Under the pieces are notes generated by a model, which searched no databases, had not been told where the DNA came from, and saw only the letters and a list, made by a program, of their open reading frames with translations. Positions 26,034-34,485 of a stretch of DNA of 64,000 bases are shown one piece after another. Position numbers and translations under genes: made by a program. This DNA comes from Streptococcus infantis (GTDB lineage Bacteria > Bacillota > Bacilli > Lactobacillales > Streptococcaceae). Location: assembly GCF_019929575.1 (NCBI RefSeq), contig NZ_JAHZPU010000010.1, forward strand, positions 1 through 64,000. The letters run 5' to 3'. Numbering within the stretch: position 1 is the stretch's first letter; every line of letters begins with the position of its first letter.

Positions 26034-26324
26034 TTACGCGTCAAGTTTGACGATCATGTGACGAAGAATGTCAGCGTTGATTTTTGAAAGACGGTCAAAC
26101 TCTTTAAGAGCTGCATCATCATTTGCTTCAACGTTAACGATGTGGTAAAGTCCTTCGCGGAAATCTTGGATTTCGTATGCAAGACGACGTTTTTCCCATG
26201 TTTTTGATTCAACAACAGTTGCACCGTTGTCAGTCAAGATAGAGTCAAAACGTGCTACCAAAGCGTTTTTCGCTTCTTCTTCAATGTTTGGACGAATGAT
26301 ATAAAGAATTTCGTATTTAGCCAT
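26034..26324 (-). CDS. rpsF: 30S ribosomal protein S6
   Basis: A 96-residue S6 with [17 protein letters not shown] at the start and [11 protein letters not shown] in the middle. GGAGG lies upstream of the ATG. First gene of the operon; the leader has three small hairpins that may form an S6:S18 feedback site. It lies next to a probable inversion junction, because the gene upstream of its promoter (acuB) is not its usual neighbour in reference pneumococci. Confidence 0.98.
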   Translation of the reverse strand: MAKYEILYIIRPNIEEEAKNALVARFDSILTDNGATVVESKTWEKRRLAYEIQDFREGLYHIVNVEANDDAALKEFDRLSKINADILRHMIVKLDA

Positions 26325-26329
26325 TGATA

Positions 26330-26391
26330 TGTTCCTCCTTTTGGTCTAATGACCCCAAGACATTGCAAGGGGTAAGTGAGGTTTGCTCACA
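26330..26391 (-). promoter_or_regulatory. Structured leader of rpsF-ssb-rpsR, candidate S6:S18 feedback site
   Basis: The minus-strand leader holds GTGAG/CTCAC, CCCC/GGGG and TTGGGGTC/GACCAA stems before the AAGGAGG ribosome site. S6-S18 operons in many bacteria are autoregulated by the protein pair binding such a leader. I did not verify the motif's conserved bulge. Confidence 0.4.
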
Positions 26392-26398
26392 ATAAATT

Positions 26399-26427
26399 AT
26401 TATACTTGAAAAAATTTTTTTTTGCAA
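26399..26427 (-). promoter_or_regulatory. Promoter of rpsF-ssb-rpsR
   Basis: Minus-strand TTGCAA (26422-26427), 17-base A/T-tract spacer, TATAAT (26399-26404). Confidence 0.85.
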
Positions 26428-26452
26428 GTAAAAACTGCTTATATTTTATTTT

Positions 26453-27109
26453 TTACAGTTTTTTTGCAGAAGTTTGTGTAATTTCTTCTACCTGAATATT
26501 CTCAGATTCGAATTTCTGTTTAAAGGAAGCTAGATCAACTGTTCCCTCAATTTGAACTTCGATAACAATCTTACCATCTTTACGTGGAATATTAATAGTA
26601 TGAGAAATATTAAGATTTTCCTCAACGATTAAAGAAACAATCTTGCCGAGCACCCCAACTTCATTTTCTGTGATAAAACGAACACGGATTCCCTCTTCCC
26701 CATAACCAGCGATTTCAAGAAAGGCACTGAATACATCACGATCTGTAATGACTCCATACAATTGTCCGTTGTCAACAACTGGCAAAATACCAATCTTATT
26801 TTTAAGCATGAGATAAGTTGCATCTTCTAAACTTGCATAGCCTGAGACAGTAACAACATCTCGAATCATGACGTCTTTTACTTTTGTCTTATTAAGCAGA
26901 TAATTCATCTCGAAAATTGAAAGACTAGTTGCTTTTGAAGGACTAGCTTCAGCGATTGTCCCTTCTGTTACCAAGCCTACCAATTTATCATTCTCAATAA
27001 CAGGAAGACGGTGTAAGCCTTGTTCGCGCATCAAATCAGCTGCGTGCGCAACAGTCGTATCAGGACTAATATATACGACCTTTCGTGTCATAAAATCTTT
27101 GACTGCCAT
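26453..27109 (-). CDS. acuB: CBS-ACT domain protein (AcuB type)
   Basis: A 218-residue protein. Two CBS domains (MAVKDFMTRKVVYISPD at the start and VKDVMIRDVVTVSGY from about residue 75) are followed by an ACT domain (RVRFITENEVGVLGKIVSLI). Paired CBS domains usually bind adenosine nucleotides and ACT domains amino acids, so a sensor role is likely. It is next to the branched-chain amino-acid transporter, as in pneumococcus, which hints at amino-acid sensing. AGGAG precedes the ATG, and it has its own promoter at 27138-27166. The symbol follows common annotation; acetoin use is not implied. Confidence 0.85.
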   Translation of the reverse strand: MAVKDFMTRKVVYISPDTTVAHAADLMREQGLHRLPVIENDKLVGLVTEGTIAEASPSKATSLSIFEMNYLLNKTKVKDVMIRDVVTVSGYASLEDATYLMLKNKIGILPVVDNGQLYGVITDRDVFSAFLEIAGYGEEGIRVRFITENEVGVLGKIVSLIVEENLNISHTINIPRKDGKIVIEVQIEGTVDLASFKQKFESENIQVEEITQTSAKKL

Positions 27110-27137
27110 AGGAACTCTCCTTTATGTTTATAGCTTT

Positions 27138-27166
27138 ATTATACACTTTTTACGAAAATCAATCAA
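27138..27166 (-). promoter_or_regulatory. Promoter of acuB
   Basis: Minus-strand TTGATT (27161-27166), 17-base spacer, TATAAT (27138-27143). Confidence 0.75.
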
Positions 27167-27216
27167 ACGCTTTCATCTCTTTTTCAAGATTCAGAAAACT
27201 CTGTAAGACTTTAAAA

Positions 27217-27392
27217 AGAGGCTGGGACAAAAGTCCTAGCCTCTCAATTGTCTTTGGATTATCGAGCAAGACGCAGTGGTTGAGTGGGTTCTACTACGCT
27301 GATTTCATCAGCTTTTACAGCCCTACTCAACTGTGCAGAGGTGGGACGACGAAATCGAATTCTAACGAATTACCGATTTCTGTCCCACTCTC
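27217..27392 (-). repeat. 176-bp short repeat, copy 2 (intact)
   Basis: Left hairpin GAGGCTGGGAC/GTCCTAGCCTC, a central nested palindrome (GCAGTGGTTGAGT.../...ACTCAACTGTGC around GCTGATTTCATCAGC), and a right hairpin GTGGGAC..GAAATCG/CGATTTC.GTCCCAC. About 95 percent identical by eye to copy 3. No coding capacity. Confidence 0.9.
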
Positions 27393-27516
27393 TCAATATC
27401 TTGATTACGTAATTTGTCTCGCAATCCTTATCTGCAGACTAAAAAGGTCCCCCAGACTATAGAGGGATTGCATTCGCAATCTCAATCCACAACCTAAACT
27501 AGTCTCCCAGACTAGT
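27393..27516. other. Gene-free stretch between the repeat and livF
   Basis: About 125 bases with a GATTGC/GCAATC hairpin near 27463-27479 and a perfect 12-bp-arm palindrome CTAAACTAGTCT/AGACTAGTTTAG at 27494-27520 that includes the livF stop codon. Neither has a T tract, so the end of the liv operon is not clearly marked. Confidence 0.5.
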
Positions 27517-28227
27517 TTAGCCACCTAGATATGCTTTTCTGACTTCGTCTGATGCTGCGAGTTCTTTACCTGTTCCTGAAAGAACGATTTTACCTGTTTC
27601 AAGAACATAGCCTCGATCTGCGATGGCTAGTGCTTTATTGGCATTTTGCTCGATCAAAAGAACAGTTGTACCTTGTTTTTGAATATCTTGAATGATATCA
27701 AAAATTTCTTGGATGAAAATTGGTGCAAGCCCCATTGATGGTTCATCTAAGAGAAGAAGTTTAGGCGTTGACATAAGCGCACGTCCCATAGCAAGCATCT
27801 GCTGTTCACCACCAGAAAGGGTAGCCGCATCTTGGTTCTTCCGTTCTTCTAAACGAGGAAAACGTGAAAATACTTTTTTTAGATTCGCTTGATTTTCTTC
27901 ACGATTTTTCTTAAGGAAGGCGCCCATCTCCAAGTTTTCCATAACTGTCAAGCCAGGAAAAACGTGACGACCTTCTGGTACTTGAGAAAGTCCTGATGCT
28001 ACAATCTTTTGTGCAGGCATCTTTTGGATTTCTTGTCCCAAAAATTCAATTCGACCAGAACTTGGACGCACAAGACCTGATAGGGTACGAAGGATGGTTG
28101 TCTTACCAGCACCGTTAGCACCGATAAGAGAAACAACTTCTCCTTCATTAACTTCAAAGCTCACGTCACGTACAGCTTGAATCATACCGTAGTGTACTGA
28201 GAGGTTTTCAACTTTCAACATAGACAT
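27517..28227 (-). CDS. livF: Branched-chain amino-acid ABC transporter ATPase LivF
   Basis: A 236-residue ABC ATPase: Walker A GANGAGKTT, signature LSGGEQQML, Walker B LLLLDEPSMGLAP. The SMGLAP variant and the length are typical of LivF. It starts at the TAATG overlap with livG, so translation is coupled. Last gene of livJHMGF, which imports leucine, isoleucine and valine. Confidence 0.95.
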   Translation of the reverse strand: MSMLKVENLSVHYGMIQAVRDVSFEVNEGEVVSLIGANGAGKTTILRTLSGLVRPSSGRIEFLGQEIQKMPAQKIVASGLSQVPEGRHVFPGLTVMENLEMGAFLKKNREENQANLKKVFSRFPRLEERKNQDAATLSGGEQQMLAMGRALMSTPKLLLLDEPSMGLAPIFIQEIFDIIQDIQKQGTTVLLIEQNANKALAIADRGYVLETGKIVLSGTGKELAASDEVRKAYLGG

Positions 28228-28991
28228 TAGGCTTCACCTCCTAGATAAGCTTCGATAACACGTTTATTACTCTTGATTTCATCTGGTGTACCGTGAGCAA
28301 TCAAACGACCGTACTCAAGGACGTAGATACGCTCAGTAACTTCCATAACCAAGTTCATATCATGTTCGATCAGCATGATAGTAATTTTGAATTCATCTTT
28401 GATGCGACGAATCAACTCAGTCAATTCTGCAGTTTCTTGTGGGTTCATACCCGCTGCAGGCTCATCCAAGAAGAGGATTTTAGGCTCTGTAGCAAGAGCA
28501 CGAACAATTTCCAAACGACGTTGTTGACCATAGGCTAGATTTTTAGCTAAAGTTTCAGCATCTCCATCCAAATCAAAGATTTTTAGTAATTCTAAGGCTT
28601 TAGCTTTCAACTCTTTTTCATTCTTGTAAAAAGCTGGTAAGCGCAAGAAACTTGCAAACACATGTTGCTTATGGTGATTACTAAATGCAATCAAAACATT
28701 ATCCAAAACTGTTAAATCTTTAAATAGACGGATGTTTTGGAAGGTACGCCCTAAACCTAGAGATGCGATTTTATAGGGTTGCTTGCCATTTAACAAGTGA
28801 CCATCCAAGGTTACTGTTCCTTCGCTTGGTTCATAAACACCTGTCAACAAGTTGAAGAGGGTTGTTTTCCCAGCACCATTCGGTCCAATCAAACCAACAA
28901 GTTCACCTTCGTTCAATTCGAGAGTGACGTCCCCAACGGCTGTCAGACCACCAAAATGTTTGGTTAAATTTTTTACTTCAAGCAATGCCAT
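28227..28991 (-). CDS. livG: Branched-chain amino-acid ABC transporter ATPase LivG
   Basis: A 254-residue ABC ATPase: Walker A GPNGAGKTT, Walker B ILFLDEPAAGMNP with the PAAGMNP motif that marks LivG, and a signature-region AYGQQRRLEI. Its start and stop both overlap the neighbouring genes by one base (TAATG junctions). It pairs with LivF in the importer. Confidence 0.95.
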   Translation of the reverse strand: MALLEVKNLTKHFGGLTAVGDVTLELNEGELVGLIGPNGAGKTTLFNLLTGVYEPSEGTVTLDGHLLNGKQPYKIASLGLGRTFQNIRLFKDLTVLDNVLIAFSNHHKQHVFASFLRLPAFYKNEKELKAKALELLKIFDLDGDAETLAKNLAYGQQRRLEIVRALATEPKILFLDEPAAGMNPQETAELTELIRRIKDEFKITIMLIEHDMNLVMEVTERIYVLEYGRLIAHGTPDEIKSNKRVIEAYLGGEA

Positions 28992-29947
28992 TAGTTTTGT
29001 CCCTCCTTCTTGCCTTTTTTAAAGAGACGTGATAGGCTCAATTCCCAAGTCCCAAGAAGACCACCTGGTCTGAAGATCATAACGAGTACTAAGGCCAAAG
29101 CATAGATAATCATACGAACGCTGGCCACGTCTTGAAGGAGCATGTTCAAGATTCCAAGCACGATTGCAGCAACAATTGCCCCTGTAATGGATCCTAAACC
29201 ACCAAATACAACGATAATCAATACATTGATAGAGTTGATGAACGTATAATCTTTTGGTACGACTGATCCGATAAACCCTGACTGAAGAGTACCTGCGATA
29301 CTTGCAGTAACAGCACCAAAAACAAAAGCAATGATTTTAATTTTTGTAGTATTTACCCCTACTGACTCAGCAGCAATCTCATCTTCACGAACGGATAAGG
29401 TTAAACGTCCGATAGGACTGCGAAGGAAATTAAGAGTGGCAATCGTTGTAATCACTGCAAAAAAGTAGACCATTTGCCAAGTTGTAAAGTTAGGAATTCC
29501 CAAAATACCAGCAGCACCATTAGTTAGTTCACCACCATTAACAATACAGATTCGAATGATCTCAGCAACACCTAGTGTTGCAACCGCAAGGTAGTCCCCT
29601 TTCAAACGTAAGGTAGGAATACCAACGATGAGGGCAACTAAACCAGCAATAATGGCGCCGAGCAACATAGCTCCAAAGAATGCACCATAGGTTGGAGATT
29701 TTGATCCAATAATGGCTGCTGCATAAGCACCAATAGCCATAAATCCAGCATGTCCAAGTGAAAACTGACCAGAGAACCCAACGATTAGGTTAAGACCTAC
29801 TGCTAGAATAATATTGATACCGATTTGTTCAATAATCTGAATATGGAAAAGATTCAAGACTCCTACTGAAACCAATAGGCTAATTAAACCATATCCAAGC
29901 AACAAAAGGAATAACCATAGAATATTAACTTTTAAATTTTCTTTCAT
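28991..29947 (-). CDS. livM: Branched-chain amino-acid ABC transporter permease LivM
   Basis: A 318-residue permease with about eight to ten hydrophobic segments. NLIVGFSGQFSLGHAGFMAIGAY is the conserved LivM block (quoted as one motif in short form: GQFSLGHAGF), and RSPIGRLTLSVREDEIAA is the ATPase-coupling loop. Follows livH by three bases. Confidence 0.95.
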   Translation of the reverse strand: MKENLKVNILWLFLLLLGYGLISLLVSVGVLNLFHIQIIEQIGINIILAVGLNLIVGFSGQFSLGHAGFMAIGAYAAAIIGSKSPTYGAFFGAMLLGAIIAGLVALIVGIPTLRLKGDYLAVATLGVAEIIRICIVNGGELTNGAAGILGIPNFTTWQMVYFFAVITTIATLNFLRSPIGRLTLSVREDEIAAESVGVNTTKIKIIAFVFGAVTASIAGTLQSGFIGSVVPKDYTFINSINVLIIVVFGGLGSITGAIVAAIVLGILNMLLQDVASVRMIIYALALVLVMIFRPGGLLGTWELSLSRLFKKGKKEGQN

Positions 29948-29950
29948 TGT

Positions 29951-30829
29951 TTACACCTTCTCTTTCACATTCTTACCGAGGATACCAGCTGGACGAACAA
30001 TCAAGATTAAGAGCAAGATTCCATACACGATGGCATCACGGAAATCTGACATTCCGAAGGCGGTAGCAAATGTCTCCAAAAGACCAATAACAAAGCCACC
30101 CAGAGCTGCACCAGGGATAATTCCGATACCACCAAGAACGGCAGCCACAAATGATTTAATACCTGGAGTCATTCCCATCAATGGTTCAAGAGAGTTATAG
30201 TAAAGTGCAATCAAGACACCCGCTGCACCAGCTAGAGCTGAACCCAATGCAAAGGTAAAACTGATTGTACGGTTCACGTTAATCCCCATCAGCTGAGCAG
30301 CATCACTATCTACAGAAACGGCACGCATGGCTTTCCCCATCTTGGTTTTTTGCACGATGAGTTGTAGAAGAACCATCAAAACAAGTGAGACAGTCAAAAT
30401 CAACAATTGAATATTTGTTAAACTGATTGGACCTAAGTCATAACGAACTGTTTGGATTGCTTGAGGAAATGCCCGTGTGTTAGCTCCGACTAGATAGACC
30501 ATCCCATACTCAAGTAAGAAGGATACTCCGATGGCTGTAATCAATACAGAGATACGAGTTGAATGACGTAATGGACGATAAGCTAGGAACTCAATGATAA
30601 CACCAAGAATTGCTGTTCCGACCATTGATAAAATCAAGGCAACAAAGAAATTTAATTGCAAGGAATTAATCAAATAATAACCCATAAAAGCACCCATCAT
30701 ATAAATATCTCCGTGGGCAAAGTTAATGAGCTTGATAATTCCATAAACCATAGTATACCCCAGGGCTAGCAGTGCATAGACACTCCCCAAGATTAGACCA
30801 TTGACAAGTTGTTGAAGCATATGGTTCAC
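29951..30829 (-). CDS. livH: Branched-chain amino-acid ABC transporter permease LivH
   Basis: A 292-residue permease, LivH type: GLILGSVYALLALGYTMVYG at the start and the coupling loop TKMGKAMRAVSVDSDAAQLMG near the middle (quoted in part). Membrane protein forming the channel with LivM. About 107 bases separate it from livJ; that gap has inverted repeats but no T-tract terminator, so transcription probably continues at reduced level. Confidence 0.95.
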   Translation of the reverse strand: MNHMLQQLVNGLILGSVYALLALGYTMVYGIIKLINFAHGDIYMMGAFMGYYLINSLQLNFFVALILSMVGTAILGVIIEFLAYRPLRHSTRISVLITAIGVSFLLEYGMVYLVGANTRAFPQAIQTVRYDLGPISLTNIQLLILTVSLVLMVLLQLIVQKTKMGKAMRAVSVDSDAAQLMGINVNRTISFTFALGSALAGAAGVLIALYYNSLEPLMGMTPGIKSFVAAVLGGIGIIPGAALGGFVIGLLETFATAFGMSDFRDAIVYGILLLILIVRPAGILGKNVKEKV

Positions 30830-30879
30830 TCTTTCTAATTAGTTTTTTTAGGATTTTTATAAAAAAATAATCCTTTCAT

Positions 30880-30925
30880 AAACACCGAAACAGGGAGTGA
30901 GTAAAAGCTCATTCCCCATTTACGA
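30880..30925 (-). other. Hairpin between livJ and livH
   Basis: GGGAATGAG/CTCACTCCC-type stem (minus strand), positioned after livJ and before livH. It lacks a T run. Such intergenic stems often stabilise or partly end the message of the binding protein, which is needed in excess over permeases. Confidence 0.4.
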
Positions 30926-30936
30926 TATCTACTAGA

Positions 30937-32094
30937 TTAAGGTTTAACCGACTCAACTGACTCAACTTTACCATCTTTTAAGCCAATCATAAGTGCAGAT
31001 TTAACCGGATTATGGTCTTTGTCAATAGACATTGTACCAGTAACACCTTCCAAGTCTTTCAACTTCGCAAGGTTGTCTTTCAATTCGACAGAGTTCTTAG
31101 CACCTTTAGATGCTTCCGAAATCATGTAAACTGAATCATATGCCAAGGCTGCAAACATTGAAGGTTCTTCGTTGTATTTCGCTTTATAAGCTTCTACGAA
31201 TTTCTTGGCTTTATCAGTCATTTCACCTTCAGTAGAGAATCCAGCTACGTAGTAGATGTCTGTAGCTGCAGCAGGTGTTGCTTGTTCAACGAATTTAGCA
31301 TCACTAAATCCATCACCACCGATTATTGGTTGTTTGATTCCCATACCACGTGCTTGGTTTACAATTTTACCAGTTTCAGTGTAGTACCCTGGAAGGACAA
31401 TGGCATCGAAGTCTTTATCTTTGATTTTTGTAAGTGCGGCTTGGAAATCTGTATCCTTAGATTGGAACGTTTCTGTCGCTACAATTTCACCTTTATAAGA
31501 TTTCTTGAAAGATTCAGCAATCCCTTTAGCATAGTCAGATGAGTTATCGTAGTATAGAACGACTTTCTTCGCTTTCAAGTTATCAGTTGTGTATTTAGCA
31601 ATAATTTGTCCTTGGAAGCTATCTATGAAGGTTGCACGGAAAAGGTAATCTTGACCTTTTGTCAAATCATCTTGAGTTGCTGATGGGGTTACCAATGGTA
31701 CACCTGCTTTACCAGCATTGGCAACCGCTGCGGCAGTGGCACCTGAAGTTGCAGGTCCTACAAGAGCGTTCACTTTTGATTGGGTAACAAGGTTTGTTGT
31801 AACGGTAGCTGCTTCAGCTGTCTCAGATTTGTTATCTTTGTCTACAACTTCGATTTGTTTTCCATCGATACCACCAGCTGCGTTGATTTCATCAACGGCC
31901 AATTGAGCACCTTTTTGTTCAGCGCTACCGTAGGCTGCTACTTCACCAGTTTTTTCAAAGTTAAAACCGATTTTTAGTTCTTTGCCGATTTCGTTACCAG
32001 TTGAGTTTGAAGCTCCTGACTTCACTTCTCCACAAGCTGCTAAAACAGCTACACTTGCAAGAGCTACAAGTGATAAGGCAAATTTTTTCTTCAT
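30937..32094 (-). CDS. livJ: Branched-chain amino-acid-binding lipoprotein LivJ
   Basis: A 385-residue periplasmic-type binding protein of the Leu/Ile/Val family. Signal peptide with lipobox LAAC, Cys21. ELKIGFNFEKTGEVAAYG opens the mature domain, and GPATSGATAAA is the ligand-binding region. First gene of livJHMGF. AAAAGGAG precedes the ATG. The promoter spacer contains a 14/15 match to the CodY box, in line with known CodY repression of liv genes in streptococci. Confidence 0.96.
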   Translation of the reverse strand: MKKKFALSLVALASVAVLAACGEVKSGASNSTGNEIGKELKIGFNFEKTGEVAAYGSAEQKGAQLAVDEINAAGGIDGKQIEVVDKDNKSETAEAATVTTNLVTQSKVNALVGPATSGATAAAVANAGKAGVPLVTPSATQDDLTKGQDYLFRATFIDSFQGQIIAKYTTDNLKAKKVVLYYDNSSDYAKGIAESFKKSYKGEIVATETFQSKDTDFQAALTKIKDKDFDAIVLPGYYTETGKIVNQARGMGIKQPIIGGDGFSDAKFVEQATPAAATDIYYVAGFSTEGEMTDKAKKFVEAYKAKYNEEPSMFAALAYDSVYMISEASKGAKNSVELKDNLAKLKDLEGVTGTMSIDKDHNPVKSALMIGLKDGKVESVESVKP

Positions 32095-32135
32095 GTTTGT
32101 CTCCTTTTAATATTCAATTTAAATTATATGTTAAG

Positions 32136-32164
32136 AATATACCGAATTATCAGAAAATTGTCAA
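32136..32164 (-). promoter_or_regulatory. Promoter of livJHMGF
   Basis: Minus-strand TTGACA (32159-32164), 17-base spacer, TATATT (32136-32141). Confidence 0.85.
32145..32159 (-). promoter_or_regulatory. CodY box in the livJ promoter spacer
   Basis: AATTTTCTGATAATT on the minus strand differs by one base from the CodY consensus AATTTTCWGAAAATT. It fills the space between the -35 and -10 boxes, so bound CodY would block RNA polymerase when branched-chain amino acids and GTP are plentiful. Confidence 0.85.
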
Positions 32165-32172
32165 TACATTTA

Positions 32173-32451
32173 TCACGATTTTTGCATGATAACGTTTTCG
32201 CTATTTCTGTATAGACTACCAACAAAAGGAGTTTCCAATTCTTGGATATGACAAAGTCTCACTTTTCTGATAAATTTCTCTTTTCCTAAACGGCTCACCA
32301 GTTCTTCCACTTCTTCTGTTGGGACATAAAGTTGCAGATAACGGTGTTTTTTTGAGTGGTAACAAACATCACCATAATGACCGAGCTTTTTTGCATCACG
32401 ATTATAGTATAGGTAGATAATCAGGCCAGACCGATTCTCTTTTTGAAACAT
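32173..32451 (-). CDS. YlbG family protein (DUF2129)
   Basis: A 92-residue protein with the YlbG pattern: GLIIYLYYNRDAKKLGHYGD at the start (quoted in part) and YLQLYVPTEEVEEL. Function unknown. The ATG at 32451 has AAGGAAG seven bases upstream; a TTG at 32472 lies before that site. It sits between clpP and the liv operon, with an extended -10 promoter (32483-32490) embedded in the clpP terminator. Confidence 0.85.
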   Translation of the reverse strand: MFQKENRSGLIIYLYYNRDAKKLGHYGDVCYHSKKHRYLQLYVPTEEVEELVSRLGKEKFIRKVRLCHIQELETPFVGSLYRNSENVIMQKS

Positions 32452-32482
32452 ATTACAACTTCCTTCTAACAATCTTCTTACT

Positions 32483-32490
32483 ATTATACC
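32483..32490 (-). promoter_or_regulatory. Extended -10 promoter of the ylbG-like gene
   Basis: Minus-strand TGGTATAAT (TATAAT at 32483-32488), immediately after the T tract of the clpP terminator. Confidence 0.6.
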
Positions 32491-32493
32491 AAA

Positions 32494-32521
32494 AAAAGCA
32501 AACTCAGTCGAGTTTGCTTTT
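32494..32521 (-). terminator. Terminator of clpP
   Basis: AAAAGCAAACTC/GAGTTTGCTTTT stem with a four-base loop and seven T on the minus strand, nine bases after the clpP stop. Confidence 0.9.
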
Positions 32522-32529
32522 AAGGATTA

Positions 32530-33120
32530 TTAGTTTAATGAATTATTTGCCATGATTTCATCGATGAAACCATATTCAAGTGTTTCTTGAGCGCTCATCC
32601 AGTAATCACGTTCAGCATCTGCATGGATTTGCTCAACTGATTTGCCAGAATTATCTGCAAGAATTTGCTCCAAAGTCTTACGAGTTTTTAGCAAGTGTTC
32701 AGCAGCAATAGCCATATCGGTTTGCTGTGTACCACCACCTGTACCACCCATCGGTTGGTGAATCATGTATTCTGCATTTGGAAGCATGAAACGTTTACCT
32801 TTTGCTCCACTTGAAGCAATAATTGTACCCATCGAAGCAGCCATCCCCATAACGATGGTTTGGACATCTGCCTTGATAAAGTTCATAGTATCAACGATTG
32901 CTAAACCAGCTGATACTGAACCACCTGGAGTATTTACATAAAGATAGATATCTTTTGTACTATCTTGAGCATCCAAGAAAAGCAATTGGGCAATGACTGA
33001 GTTTGCCATATTGTCTTCGACTGGTCCAGTCAACATGATGATACGATCTTTTAGAAGACGTGAGTAAATATCATATGAACGTTCTCCACGACTTGTTTGT
33101 TCAATAACTACAGGAATCAT
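32530..33120 (-). CDS. clpP: ATP-dependent Clp protease proteolytic subunit ClpP
   Basis: A 196-residue serine protease. The catalytic Ser is in [10 protein letters not shown], His in MIHQPMGG and Asp in the DRDYWMS-like region near the C-terminus ([10 protein letters not shown]). It forms the tetradecamer used by ClpC/E/X/L. AAGGAG precedes the ATG. A perfect CtsR operator covers its -35 region, so it belongs to the heat-shock regulon; transcription ends at its own terminator. Confidence 0.97.
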   Translation of the reverse strand: MIPVVIEQTSRGERSYDIYSRLLKDRIIMLTGPVEDNMANSVIAQLLFLDAQDSTKDIYLYVNTPGGSVSAGLAIVDTMNFIKADVQTIVMGMAASMGTIIASSGAKGKRFMLPNAEYMIHQPMGGTGGGTQQTDMAIAAEHLLKTRKTLEQILADNSGKSVEQIHADAERDYWMSAQETLEYGFIDEIMANNSLN

Positions 33121-33163
33121 TCAATTCTCCTTCTGATTTCTAAATTTCTTTGTCAATAAAATT

Positions 33164-33192
33164 ATTATATATTTTTGGTCAAAAAAGGTCAA
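33164..33192 (-). promoter_or_regulatory. Promoter of clpP
   Basis: Minus-strand TTGACC (33187-33192), 17-base spacer, TATAAT (33164-33169). Confidence 0.85.
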
Positions 33193-33193
33193 A
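33177..33193 (+). promoter_or_regulatory. CtsR operator of clpP
   Basis: Plus strand reads GGTCAAA-AAA-GGTCAAA, an exact tandem heptad with a three-base spacer, the CtsR consensus. It overlaps the -35 box and part of the spacer. Confidence 0.95.
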
Positions 33194-33282
33194 TCTTTGC
33201 TCTATTCTAAAGACAGATACAAAAATTCAACCTCATTTCAAGACTAAAACTAGGGAAATAGTCTCAATCTCACTTTAGAATC

Positions 33283-33912
33283 CTATTTTGTTCCGAACAA
33301 GCGGTCACCAGCATCCCCAAGACCTGGAACAATGTAACCATGTTCGTTCAAGTGCTCATCCAAAGCTGCTGTGAAGATTTCTACATCTGGGTGAGCTTCT
33401 TGAAGAGCTTTCACACCTTCTGGAGCAGACACAAGGCAGACAAACTTGATGTTTGAAGCACCACGTTTTTTGAGGGAGTCAACAGCCAAAATCGCTGATC
33501 CACCTGTCGCAAGCATAGGGTCAACTACAAAGATTTGACGTTGGTCAATATCTTCAGGTAATTTTACCAAGTATTCTACTGGTTGAAGGGTTTCTTCGTC
33601 ACGGTACATACCAATGTGACCAACTTTAGCTGCTGGAACCAAACTCAATAGTCCATCAACCATACCAATACCGGCACGCAAGATTGGGACAATTGCCAAT
33701 TTTTTACCAGCCAATTGTTTTTGAACTGTTTTTGTGATTGGTGTTTCGATTTCTACATCTTCAAGTGGAAGATCACGAAGTACTTCATATCCCATCAACA
33801 TTGCAATTTCATCAACTAGCTCACGAAAAGCTTTTGTAGAAGTGTCCGTACGACGCAAGATTGACAATTTGTGTTGAATCAGTGGATGATTAATAACTTC
33901 AAGTTTTCCCAT
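33283..33912 (-). CDS. upp: Uracil phosphoribosyltransferase
   Basis: A 209-residue enzyme converting uracil and PRPP to UMP. The PRPP-binding loop is [11 protein letters not shown], and [12 protein letters not shown] near the end binds uracil. The ATG at 33912 gives the standard [11 protein letters not shown] start and has GAAGGA upstream; a frame reaching 33984 has no ribosome site. TGGTATAAT at 33946-33954 is a likely extended -10 promoter. With the adjoining dCMP deaminase it suggests a pyrimidine salvage pair. Confidence 0.96.
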   Translation of the reverse strand: MGKLEVINHPLIQHKLSILRRTDTSTKAFRELVDEIAMLMGYEVLRDLPLEDVEIETPITKTVQKQLAGKKLAIVPILRAGIGMVDGLLSLVPAAKVGHIGMYRDEETLQPVEYLVKLPEDIDQRQIFVVDPMLATGGSAILAVDSLKKRGASNIKFVCLVSAPEGVKALQEAHPDVEIFTAALDEHLNEHGYIVPGLGDAGDRLFGTK

Positions 33913-33945
33913 TTTCTGAATTCCTTCTTTCAATTTATTCTTCTT

Positions 33946-33954
33946 ATTATACCA
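33946..33954 (-). promoter_or_regulatory. Extended -10 promoter of upp
   Basis: Minus-strand TGGTATAAT, TATAAT at 33946-33951; weak -35. Confidence 0.55.
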
Positions 33955-33999
33955 AAAAATGGTCCAAAAAGCTTTTGAAACCATTTATTTTTTATAATT

Positions 34000-34467
34000 C
34001 TAAATCAAATCAGCTTCTTGAAGAGCTGCTTGTACTGTCTCTAGTGGCAAATGGGTCAATTCTGTCCCCTTTTCTTGATAAAGGTATTGGGCGTAGTCAT
34101 CCATACGGTATTGGTTAATATACACAACACGCTCGCATCCTACTTGAAGTAATTGCTTGGTGCAGTTGAGGCAAGGAAAATGAGTGACATAGGCAGTAAA
34201 TCCTTTTGGAACACCACGTTCTGCCCCTTGTAAAATAGCATTTACCTCGGCATGAAGGGTACGAACACAGTGACCCTCAATCACCAAACAGTCATGGTCA
34301 ATACAATGTTCTGTTCCTGATACAGAGCCATTATAGCCTGTTGAAATAACCTTATTATCCTTGACTAAAACAGCTCCTACCTTGGCACGTTTACAGGTCG
34401 AACGATTGGCAATTAATAGAGCTTGAGCAGCAAAATACTCATCCCATGCCAGTCTTTTTTCTGTCAT
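34000..34467 (-). CDS. Deoxycytidylate deaminase (ComEB-like)
   Basis: A 155-residue zinc-dependent CDA-fold deaminase. The zinc-site motifs are HAEVNAI and PCLNCTKQLL; CKRAKVGAVLV is the substrate-binding block. It probably makes dUMP from dCMP for thymidylate synthesis. AGGAGAG precedes the ATG. It follows the TetR gene by 18 bases and precedes upp, so the three may be cotranscribed from the TetR promoter. Confidence 0.92.
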   Translation of the reverse strand: MTEKRLAWDEYFAAQALLIANRSTCKRAKVGAVLVKDNKVISTGYNGSVSGTEHCIDHDCLVIEGHCVRTLHAEVNAILQGAERGVPKGFTAYVTHFPCLNCTKQLLQVGCERVVYINQYRMDDYAQYLYQEKGTELTHLPLETVQAALQEADLI

Positions 34468-34485
34468 AACTTCTCTCCTCTTGAT

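Noticed and set aside
27124..27462. Plus-strand open frame within the 176-bp repeat (also 40907-41116)
   Set aside because: The shared peptide comes from the repeat sequence itself; there is no ribosome site and the frame differs in the interrupted copy.
30840..30870. AT-rich hairpin AGGATT/AATCCT between livJ and livH as a terminator
   Set aside because: On the coding strand it is followed by A rather than T residues, so it does not fit an intrinsic terminator.
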